A stretch of DNA of 14,382 nucleotides, taken from NCBI GenBank assembly GCA_029556545.1, contig JAKQEQ010000180.1, forward strand, positions 1 through 14,382, in the 5' to 3' direction. How positions within the stretch are numbered: the stretch's first letter is position 1; the number at the start of each line of letters is the position of its first letter. This DNA comes from Candidatus Hydrogenedentota bacterium. GTDB lineage: Bacteria; Hydrogenedentota; Hydrogenedentia; Hydrogenedentales; JAGMZX01. The notes under the pieces are model-generated. The model did no database searches. It saw only the letters and a list, made by a program, of their open reading frames with translations, and had not been told where the DNA came from. Positions 1-6,274 of this stretch are shown here, one piece after another. A program made the translations under genes and the position numbers.

Positions 1-37
1 TCCCGCAGAGCATGAAAATGCGCGACGCATGTGGACT

Positions 38-107
38 GCGCAAGCTTGCTTGCGCTCTTGTCCGGCAAGCTAGCTTGCTGGACGGGAAAGCTGGAGCAAG
101 CTCCAGC
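38..107. repeat. Cluster of three GC-rich palindromes (REP/REPIN-like)
   Basis: Three palindromes lie end to end. The first (38-55) has 7-bp arms GCGCAAG/CTTGCGC around a CTTG loop. The second (60-83) is a loopless 24-bp palindrome with one G-T mismatch, centred on CTAG. The third (90-107) has 7-bp arms GCTGGAG/CTCCAGC around a CAAG loop. All three share a CAAGC/GCTTG core, so they look like variants of one element. As RNA, the first hairpin on the plus strand and the third on the minus strand present a G(CUUG)C tetraloop, known to be unusually stable. The cluster sits about 50 bp behind the stop of the minus-strand glycosidase gene. It could act as a terminator or 3' end stabiliser for that transcript, but only a short T run (TTTCCC on the minus strand) follows the stem. 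No protein-coding gene is supported in 1-155. Confidence 0.6.
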
Positions 108-155
108 ACTCCAAAGCGCGTCGATTTTCGGAGTAGCACGAACACGAGTACGAAG

Positions 156-1160
156 TCACTCGAAGTATTCGTAGGCGTCGATGATATCGAGGTAGACGCC
201 GTCGAAGCCTACGGCAAGGATGCGGTCGAGATAGGCGTCGGGGCCGCCATAGATGATGCTTTGCCATTCGGGGTCCCAGTAGCGCACCTTGTAGTTGCCG
301 GGCCAATCGGGGTTTTGGGTGCGGAGCCACGCGGGATCGCCCGGCCGCCATGCCGACCGCCAATAGTAACGGTAACTTTCGGCTTCGCCGATACTCATGT
401 AGCACAACACGAGCCGCGTGCCTCCGTTGCTCTTGGTCTTTAATTGCGCCAGTTCCTGCGGCGTCAGGGCGGCCTCGTCGTGGAACAGGTCGATGATGAG
501 CAAATCATAGTTCGTATTCGCCAGTGCGGCTAGATACGCCGCGCGGGACGCGAACCCGCCCGGATCGAGGACATAGAGGAAATTGCGCGCCTCGGCGAGC
601 GTGGTGACATCCCCCGCGTGCACGTTATAGGGAACGGCGGGATACGGCGGGATATTGTCCAGGTCGCGGTGGTTCGCGGCTAAGGAGATAAAGCCGTGCG
701 AGGCGTTCCAGGCGTACGAGTTGTCCACGTAGGACTGGGTCGAGCAGTAGTCGGTCACGAGGGCCTCGACGCCGTGGTTCTCGGCAAGGTCGAGCATGGC
801 CAGCATGGGATTGCGTTCGGCGGCGGGCGTGGCGACGTTATCGTTGTCAAAGCCGTAGAACAGGTCCTCGCGGCCCTGCCCGTCAATCGCGGCGATGTAG
901 GCGGCGTGCGGTTGGCCGGCGGCGGTCCCGTTCAGGGTGAGCAGCGGCTCGCCGTTCTGCGGCACGACGATGAAGTCCGCGTCGGCGGCCCTGGCGTAGG
1001 CGGCGATGCCTTGGACGAAGTCGCGCATGTCCTCGCGATAGTCGCGTTCCCCCTCGCCTTCGCCTTCGCCCTCGCAGGGCGGGCACCCTGAAAGTTGCAC
1101 GGTTGAGAACGCGGCGGCAAACAGCAGCAACACGAGCCATCCGGAATGTCTTGCTTTCAT
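156..1160 (-). CDS. MJ1477/TM1410 family (GH114-like) putative glycoside hydrolase, lipoprotein, apparently circularly permuted
   Basis: This is a 334-residue exported TIM-barrel glycosidase-like protein. Residues 1-26 form a lipoprotein signal peptide: basic start, leucine-rich core and lipobox LSGC with Cys26. A short CPPC then EGEGEGEGE stretch follows (residues 30-38). The domain is recognisable from GREDLFYGF (96-104), YDLLIIDLF (218-226), LCYMSIGEAESYRYYW (252-267), WPGNYKVRYWDPEWQ (286-300) and GFDGVYLDIIDAYEYF (318-333). These match the family represented by Thermotoga TM1410 and are related to endo-alpha-1,4-polygalactosaminidases (GH114). In the usual family order the segment with DFIVVPQNG (62-70) comes after the DIIDAYEYF motif; here it comes first and the protein stops at that motif, so the barrel looks circularly permuted. 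The ATG has a strong AGGAGG (1168-1173) at 7-nt spacing, and the gene is divergent from the ligase-like gene. The substrate is not deducible; an alpha-1,4-linked amino-sugar polymer is a family-level guess. Confidence 0.85.
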   Translation of the reverse strand: MKARHSGWLVLLLFAAAFSTVQLSGCPPCEGEGEGEGERDYREDMRDFVQGIAAYARAADADFIVVPQNGEPLLTLNGTAAGQPHAAYIAAIDGQGREDLFYGFDNDNVATPAAERNPMLAMLDLAENHGVEALVTDYCSTQSYVDNSYAWNASHGFISLAANHRDLDNIPPYPAVPYNVHAGDVTTLAEARNFLYVLDPGGFASRAAYLAALANTNYDLLIIDLFHDEAALTPQELAQLKTKSNGGTRLVLCYMSIGEAESYRYYWRSAWRPGDPAWLRTQNPDWPGNYKVRYWDPEWQSIIYGGPDAYLDRILAVGFDGVYLDIIDAYEYFE

Positions 1161-1189
1161 CCTCCGCCCTCCTCTTGCGCGACGCGGTT

Positions 1190-1218
1190 TTCCGATCGGC
1201 GCGGCGCGACGTTATTAT
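1190..1218 (+). promoter_or_regulatory. Candidate promoter for the ligase-like gene, facing the glycosidase promoter
   Basis: On the plus strand TATTAT (1213-1218, 5 of 6 to consensus) sits 17 bp after TTCCGA (1190-1195, 3 of 6). The -10 overlaps the minus-strand TATAAT of the divergent gene, so one A/T block would serve both directions. This is the only A/T-rich stretch between the two genes. Confidence is limited by the weak -35. Confidence 0.3.
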
Positions 1219-1241
1219 AGCGCCAGTCCGGCGTTTTCCGA
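1214..1241 (-). promoter_or_regulatory. Sigma70-type promoter for the lipoprotein glycosidase
   Basis: On the minus strand a perfect TATAAT (1214-1219) lies 16 bp from a weak -35, TCGGAA (1236-1241). The predicted transcript starts near 1207 and has a leader of about 45 nt with AGGAGG before the ATG at 1160. The -10 is convincing; the -35 matches only 3 of 6 positions. Function is inferred from position and consensus only. Confidence 0.4.
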
Positions 1242-1285
1242 CGGGCATTTCGGCGACGACAACCGGCCGGACCACGAGTCTGCAC

Positions 1286-3109
1286 GTGTCCTTGGAAGAA
1301 ACATCGCATGAAGCCGAGGGAGCGAACGGGTCCGCAACGGAGCCCGCGCCGCTGCCCGAGCTGGTGTTGCCGCGCGGGACGCGGCGGCGGCTCGGCGACT
1401 TCTGGTGCGGCGGGGTGCTGTGCGTCGCCGTGGTCGCCGTGACGCTGGCGCACTCGTACCGCCTCGTCTATTTCGCGCACGCGAAGGAGTTCGTGCTCAG
1501 TGCCGCCGTGGCCGCGGCCGCGATCGGGCTGCTTCTACGCGGCGGCGTCTCGTGGCGCGGCGCGCGGTCGCTGATGCCGCTCTGGCTCGGGCTGCTCGTC
1601 GCGGTGGCGCTCGCGCTGGGTCCGGCGTTCGCCCGGACACCGTGGCGGGTAGTCGAGGAGGCGGTGCGGCTGGGCGTGCTGCTTCTGGCGACGTTGATCG
1701 CGTATGACCTCGCGGAGCAGCGCGCGTGGCGGGCACGGCTGCGCGCGGCGCTGGTGGCCAGCGCGGTGTCGGCGGCGCTGCTCGGCTTTGTCCAGTACGC
1801 GGGGCTTGCGCCGACGTGGTTTCCGATGTTCGAGGGCAACGATCAGCGGGCGTATTCGGTCTTCGCCAATCAAGACCTGTTCGGCGGCTACATGGCGCTC
1901 GGGCTGGCGCTGGTGTTCCCGCGCGTAGTGGGCGACAGCGGCGGGACGCGGTGTCTCGCGTTGCGACGCGCGTTGTATCTGCTGTGCTTTGCGGTGCTGC
2001 TGGGGGCGCTGCTGCTGAGCGCGTCGCGGAGCGCGTGGCTGGCGGCGATCGTGGGCATGGCCGCGGGGTGCCCCTGGAGACAACTGCGTCCCCGGCGCGT
2101 GGCTGTGGCGGCGTTTCTCGCCACGGCGTTGGTTGCCGCGGCCATTTCTGTGGCGCCCGACCGCACCATCGAGCGCGTAACCGGCACGTTCGGCCCCGAG
2201 GACGATGGCGGGCATCTGCGCCTCTGGTTTTGGGCAGGCGCCTTCGAGATGGTCCGCGCCGCGCCAATCTCGGGCGTGGGATTGGGCAACTACACCTTCT
2301 GGAGCCCGTATTATCAAGGGGTTGCGCTCCAGGCGGCGGGCGGCGAACGCTACGTCCACAACGGCCTGCACACGACCGACGCGCACAGCGAGCCGCTGCA
2401 ACTGCTTGCGGAGACGGGCCTCGTGGGCGCGTTATGTTGTGGCTGGATGCTTCTCCGGGTGCTTCGGCGGCGCGGCGCGGAGTGGGGAGGGCTGGCGGCT
2501 TCGCTGACCTTCGCGCTGTTCAACGCGGGATTCCACAGCGCGCCGCATGCTTTAGCGGCGTTGTTGTTGGCCTGCATGCTTCTCGCGCGGGGGCGGCGCG
2601 TGTCGTTGCACGAGCGGGATTCCACCGTGCTGGCGGTGGTCTTGACCGGCCTCGCGGGCGGGCTCCTGTTCGCGACGTACTGGACGCGCACCTTGCCGAG
2701 TTGGCGACTGGCGGCGGCGGAAAACGTCCACGTGGCGGGGCAGAATCCCTTGGCGCTGTACGAGCGCGCCCTCGAACACCCGTGGCCGAACCCCGAGGCG
2801 CGGGAAGAATACGGCATGGCGCTGTGGGAGCGCGGGGCCGCGCACGAGGCCCACGAGCAGTTTCTGGTCGCCGTAGGGGAATTGGACACGGCGCGGCTAT
2901 ATTTACAACTGGGTAGGTCCTCGATGGAGGTGGGGGACATCGGGACCGCATGGTCGGCGTTCAGTGCGTGCCTCTGGCGGTGGCCGTCGAACGATGAAGC
3001 ATGGCTTGGGATTTACGGACTCGCGGACGACGAAGAACGGCCCGCGCTCGAGGCCCATGCGCGGCGTTGGCGTATCCCCCTGCCCGCCGACGCGGCCGAT
3101 TCAGTCTAG
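1286..3109 (+). CDS. O-antigen ligase / Wzy-like polytopic membrane protein with helical TPR-like tail
   Basis: The family (Wzy_C superfamily) transfers or polymerises lipid-linked glycans on the outer face of the inner membrane. About ten or eleven hydrophobic helices run from residue 40 to 435, with another near 447-465. Family marks are LLLSASRSAWLAA (242-254), the long periplasmic loop (about 290-365), ISGVGLGNYTFWSPYY (328-343) and the signature DAHSEPLQLLAETGLVGAL (365-383). The C-terminal 140 residues are soluble and helical, with TPR-like spacing (PLALYERALEHPWPNPEAREEYG and following), as in many ligase-TPR fusions. The open frame extends back to an ATG at 1103, but that would overlap the divergent gene's 5' end and add a non-homologous Arg/Ser/Thr-rich segment. 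I chose GTG 1286 (607 aa); its ribosome binding site is weak, so the start is uncertain. Its last 9 bases overlap the end of the convergent TPR/zinc-ribbon gene. No glycosyltransferase or flippase lies alongside, so whether it is a ligase or a polymerase cannot be decided. Confidence 0.8.
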   Translation: MSLEETSHEAEGANGSATEPAPLPELVLPRGTRRRLGDFWCGGVLCVAVVAVTLAHSYRLVYFAHAKEFVLSAAVAAAAIGLLLRGGVSWRGARSLMPLWLGLLVAVALALGPAFARTPWRVVEEAVRLGVLLLATLIAYDLAEQRAWRARLRAALVASAVSAALLGFVQYAGLAPTWFPMFEGNDQRAYSVFANQDLFGGYMALGLALVFPRVVGDSGGTRCLALRRALYLLCFAVLLGALLLSASRSAWLAAIVGMAAGCPWRQLRPRRVAVAAFLATALVAAAISVAPDRTIERVTGTFGPEDDGGHLRLWFWAGAFEMVRAAPISGVGLGNYTFWSPYYQGVALQAAGGERYVHNGLHTTDAHSEPLQLLAETGLVGALCCGWMLLRVLRRRGAEWGGLAASLTFALFNAGFHSAPHALAALLLACMLLARGRRVSLHERDSTVLAVVLTGLAGGLLFATYWTRTLPSWRLAAAENVHVAGQNPLALYERALEHPWPNPEAREEYGMALWERGAAHEAHEQFLVAVGELDTARLYLQLGRSSMEVGDIGTAWSAFSACLWRWPSNDEAWLGIYGLADDEERPALEAHARRWRIPLPADAADSV

Positions 3110-4573
3110 CCTGTGACGGAGCAGGCCGTTGACGGTCACCTGTACCACGGCGTCTTCCGGCCCCGTGATGCGCAAGCGGTAGCGCTTGCCGGGCTCGATG
3201 CCGAATTCCTGGGACCAGGTCGTTCGGAGTTCCGGCTCGAAGCCCAGGTTCCTGCTCTTATCATCCAGGAAGTCCAACTGAAGCCCCCGGGCCGCGCCCT
3301 GCGGCGTAGCGGTGATGCGCACGGACTCCCCGTAATGGTCCAGCCATGCCGACCTGCTGGACGGCCAAGAGATGAAGTGGTCGATGGGGGTATGCTCGGA
3401 TACGGTGCGGCGACTGACAAGCCCGAGCCCGGCATCCTCGTAACGGACGTAGGAAGCGACGGCGGGAACCTCGGTGATCGGGTTGAAGACGGCCCCCGCG
3501 CGAATGTACTCCGCCGCGGCGAACGTGAGCATACCAACGAGCAATACGACGGCGAGTTGAAACCCCCAGACCGTGAATGCGTGGGCGACCTTCAGCCGGA
3601 ATACGCCCAGAAAGATCGCGAGAGACACGACGGCGGTCAGGACGAAACCGGGGGTAATCCATCGCGCGGCCACGCATGCCGGCAGGAACGCCAGCCCGGC
3701 GAGGAAGAGTCCCGTCAGGTAGATGGTCCCGAAGGAGACGGTGTCGTTATCTAACAAGAAGAGCGCCAAGTGGAGTATGAGCGGCCAGACCAGGATGAGG
3801 ACGAGTCCCGCCGCGAGGCGGCTCCCCGCCAGTTCATGCAGGTAGAATGCCTGGAGGGGGTCCAGGTCGCTCGGCGGCGCAGCCATCAGCGGACGGGCGG
3901 CGAGAAACAGTGCCGCGAGGAGGACCGCCGCGACGCCGACGCCCGCCGCGATGCGCACGGCGTGCGGGTCGATCAGCGGCTTGGCGGCGGCGGGCGCGAG
4001 GGCGCGGCCGGCGGGACGGGGCGTGCGGACGGAGAAGATGGGCGCCTGACACTGCCAGCACAGATCGGCGTCGAGGGTGTTCTGCGCGCCGCAATTCGGG
4101 CAGGTCTGCCCGGGATGCAGGTTGATGCCGCTGTCGCTGCCCACGAGGTTCAGGTCGTAGGTGGGCGTTTTCGTGGGCTTTTCATGCAGCCGCTTCGCGG
4201 CGCTGTCCGCGACGGGATGCTTCGGGTCGAGCTTGAGCACCTCTTCCCATGCGCGGGCCGCTTCTTCGCGTTTGCCCGCGGTTTCGAGGACGCGCGCCTC
4301 CTGCTCGCGCAGTCCGATCTCATTCGGCCACGTGGCAATGCCGGACTTGAGTTCGCGCAGCGCGTCGTCGTGCCGGCCGAGCCGATAGTACGTGGCGGCG
4401 AGGTAGCGCGCGACGTGCAGTTTCGGCTCCCAGTCTTTGCGCAGTACCTGCAAGTGCTCGAGGGCCAGGCGATATTCGCACGCGTTGTAGAGTTTCTTCG
4501 CGAGCCGCCAGCGCTGCTCGTGATCGTTGGGATGCTCTTCCACGTATTGCGTGAGGTCTTGTACGTCCGTCAT
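3101..4573 (-). CDS. TPR / zinc-ribbon / multi-pass membrane protein of unknown function
   Basis: This 490-residue protein has four visible parts. Residues 5-130 are TPR-like helical repeats (clear motif HVARYLAATYYRLGRHDDAL, 53-72, and EEAARAWEEVLKLDPKHP, 103-120). Residues 158-175 hold a CxxC-x10-CxxC zinc ribbon (C158, C161, C172, C175). About five hydrophobic helices follow (roughly 206-227, 252-274, 281-303, 308-326, 332-354). The C-terminal 130 residues are soluble and look beta-rich. With five helices, the TPR and ribbon would be cytoplasmic and the C-terminal domain periplasmic. An SD-like GGAGGG lies 8 nt before the ATG, inside the intergenic gap. It is last in a four-gene minus-strand operon, 28 bp after the small membrane protein. 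I do not recognise a named family for the whole chain. Scaffolding between a cytoplasmic partner and the envelope is a reasonable inference, not a demonstrated role. Confidence 0.8.
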   Translation of the reverse strand: MTDVQDLTQYVEEHPNDHEQRWRLAKKLYNACEYRLALEHLQVLRKDWEPKLHVARYLAATYYRLGRHDDALRELKSGIATWPNEIGLREQEARVLETAGKREEAARAWEEVLKLDPKHPVADSAAKRLHEKPTKTPTYDLNLVGSDSGINLHPGQTCPNCGAQNTLDADLCWQCQAPIFSVRTPRPAGRALAPAAAKPLIDPHAVRIAAGVGVAAVLLAALFLAARPLMAAPPSDLDPLQAFYLHELAGSRLAAGLVLILVWPLILHLALFLLDNDTVSFGTIYLTGLFLAGLAFLPACVAARWITPGFVLTAVVSLAIFLGVFRLKVAHAFTVWGFQLAVVLLVGMLTFAAAEYIRAGAVFNPITEVPAVASYVRYEDAGLGLVSRRTVSEHTPIDHFISWPSSRSAWLDHYGESVRITATPQGAARGLQLDFLDDKSRNLGFEPELRTTWSQEFGIEPGKRYRLRITGPEDAVVQVTVNGLLRHRLD

Positions 4574-4601
4574 TGGTCGCGCCCTCCGCGTTGTTCCGAC
4601 C

Positions 4602-4934
4602 TTATGCCTTGCCGTTCCTGGCCTTCTTTCCCTTGTTCTTGCGCCGCGCGGCCTCTTTCCTGTAGTCGGCCACGCGCGTGACGATGCCGTTCAATCCCCA
4701 GGTGATGAACGCCGCGGCCACCGCCGCGAGGACCAACCCGAAAGAGATGGTGGTCACGCGGGTCGACATTTGCTCGTAGGTAATCATGCGGGCCGCGAGT
4801 ATGCCGGGATAGGCCAATGCGGCAAAAACCACGAACCAAGCCGGCCAGCCCAGCGCGTCGATTTCCTTTAGCGAACGGAGCCACCGTCGAATTGTCGCCT
4901 TCCAGTCTCGTTTTCCCTTGCGCTGTCTTGGCAT
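4602..4934 (-). CDS. Small basic two-helix membrane protein, unknown function
   Basis: A 110-residue protein with a basic N-terminus (MPRQRKGKRDWK), two hydrophobic helices (about 30-49 and 60-82) and a strongly basic Lys/Arg-rich tail (from about 91). Both ends are predicted cytoplasmic by the positive-inside rule. It lies 54 bp after the histidine kinase stop and 28 bp before the TPR/zinc-ribbon gene on the same strand, with GGAG three bases before the ATG. No family was recognised. It is supported as real by its place in a tight operon and by a hydrophobicity pattern that alternative frames lack. Confidence 0.7.
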   Translation of the reverse strand: MPRQRKGKRDWKATIRRWLRSLKEIDALGWPAWFVVFAALAYPGILAARMITYEQMSTRVTTISFGLVLAAVAAAFITWGLNGIVTRVADYRKEAARRKNKGKKARNGKA

Positions 4935-4988
4935 CGTCTCCAGTCCTTAACTCCAAGTCGATTGCGGGCGCGTCCAGGCGCCGCGATG

Positions 4989-6272
4989 TCACTCCGCGCG
5001 AGTCGTCTCGTTCCGGCCCCGCGAGGGGCCCGGCAGCGCTATGCGGAACAACGCGCCGCCGCCCTCGCGGTCCTCGTAGGCGAGGTCGCCGCCGTGTTCC
5101 CGCGCGATCTTGCGGCTCACGGCCAGCCCGAGGCCCGTGCCGCGCGAGCCTTTCGTCGAAAAGAACGGCTCGAAAATCTCTTTGCGGACGGATTCCGGTA
5201 CGCCGGGTCCGTTGTCCGCCACCTCGATGATCACGCCGCCGTCCGGCGTGCCGCGGGCGGTGATTTCGACGCGCCCGCCCGTCTCGGGCACCGCGTCCGC
5301 CGCGTTGGTCAAGAGATTGAACAGGCAGCGGTGTACGCCCTGACCGTCCACGGCGACCGGGCCGTGCAGGGCGGCGGTGTCCACGTCGATGACCACGTTG
5401 CGCTGGGCGAACAGTTCCGCGAAACTCTCTCGGACGTCCTCGATGAGCAAGTTCACGTCGCACGGTTCGCGTCTGGGCGCGCGCGGTTTCGAGTAGGTGA
5501 GCATGTCCTGCACCACATTCGAGATGCGTTTCGTGCTTCGCTTCATGATCGGCCACGCGCGGTCAAGCAGGGCGTAGTTCTTCTCGCGTATCGCCTGCTC
5601 GATAAGGTCCGCGCCGCCGCTCATGCTGGTGAGGATATTCTTGGTATGGTGCGACATGCCGGCCACGGCCTGGCCGATGGCCGCGAGGCGTTCCTTGCGC
5701 AAGTTGGCCTCGATGAGCCGCGCGTTGGTAATCGCGGAGGCGGCCAAGGTCGAGAACATCTCCATGACGTGCAGGTCCGCCGTGGTGAACGCCGGGCCGT
5801 CCGTCTTGTTGACCACCTCGATGACGCCGATGAGTTGATCGCGGTCGAGCATCGGGACCGCCAGCAGGCTGCGCGTCGTGAAGTGGCTCGTTTCGTCGGC
5901 TTCGCTGTAGAAGCGCGGGTCCTGTCGCACATCGGGGACATTGATGGATTGGCGCGTGGACGCGGTGGCGCCCGCGATGCCCTGCCCGAGCTTGAGGCGG
6001 ATATCGCGCATGAGCGCGAGCTGGTCGCCCTTGTCGCCGAGGGCGACCTGGAAATACAGTTCTTCCGTGGCCTCGTCATACAACATGAGGGAGCAGGCTT
6101 CCGCGCGTGCGACGGCCCGGCTCTCGATCATGATCTGCGCGAGGAGCGAATTCAGGTCCGTGATCGCTGAAATGAGGCGATGGACACGGTAGAGGGCCTC
6201 GACGATCCGCTTCGTCTCGTCGAGGGAGGCGTCCTGAAGCCATGTCGCGTCCCCGTGATAACTGATGGCCAT
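4989..6272 (-). CDS. Cytoplasmic GAF-domain sensor histidine kinase
   Basis: A 427-residue two-component kinase without membrane segments. A GAF sensory domain covers about 38-183 and includes SLLAVPMLDRDQLIGVIEVV and an NK-x5-F-x3-D pattern (N155, K156, F162, D166) like that of ligand-binding GAF domains. The dimerisation/phosphoacceptor box is AGMSHHTKNIL (204-214) with His208 the likely phosphorylated residue. ATPase boxes follow: N box NLLTNAADAV (319-328), G1 DNGPGVP (353-359), F box FEPFFSTKG (367-375), G2 GTGLGLAV (378-385). I chose ATG 6272: AAGGG lies 5 nt upstream, whereas the alternative GTG at 6278 would sit directly against it. The start is 2 bp past the stop of the upstream M28-like gene, suggesting coupled translation. 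No receiver domain is encoded nearby, so the partner regulator is elsewhere or unknown. The ligand of the GAF domain cannot be read from the sequence. Confidence 0.93.
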   Translation of the reverse strand: MAISYHGDATWLQDASLDETKRIVEALYRVHRLISAITDLNSLLAQIMIESRAVARAEACSLMLYDEATEELYFQVALGDKGDQLALMRDIRLKLGQGIAGATASTRQSINVPDVRQDPRFYSEADETSHFTTRSLLAVPMLDRDQLIGVIEVVNKTDGPAFTTADLHVMEMFSTLAASAITNARLIEANLRKERLAAIGQAVAGMSHHTKNILTSMSGGADLIEQAIREKNYALLDRAWPIMKRSTKRISNVVQDMLTYSKPRAPRREPCDVNLLIEDVRESFAELFAQRNVVIDVDTAALHGPVAVDGQGVHRCLFNLLTNAADAVPETGGRVEITARGTPDGGVIIEVADNGPGVPESVRKEIFEPFFSTKGSRGTGLGLAVSRKIAREHGGDLAYEDREGGGALFRIALPGPSRGRNETTRAE

Positions 6273-6274
6273 GA

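Noticed and set aside
12-443. 143-residue plus-strand frame covering the palindromes
   Set aside because: Its first part is palindromic repeat DNA and the rest is antisense to the glycosidase.
1103-1285. 5' extension of the ligase-like gene to ATG 1103
   Set aside because: It would overlap the divergent gene's start and promoter and adds sequence unlike the family; GTG 1286 lies past the promoter region.
1535-2401. 288-residue minus-strand open frame
   Set aside because: Antisense to the ligase-like membrane protein; composition is Arg/Pro/His-rich with no hydrophobic pattern.
4570-5556. 328-residue minus-strand open frame spanning the kinase 3' end and the small membrane gene
   Set aside because: Out of frame with both; Arg/Gly-rich, while the kinase boxes and membrane helices are in the other frame.
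4962-6170. 402-residue plus-strand open frame
   Set aside because: Antisense to the histidine kinase, Arg/Ala/Val/His-rich, no motif; typical of GC-rich coding shadows.
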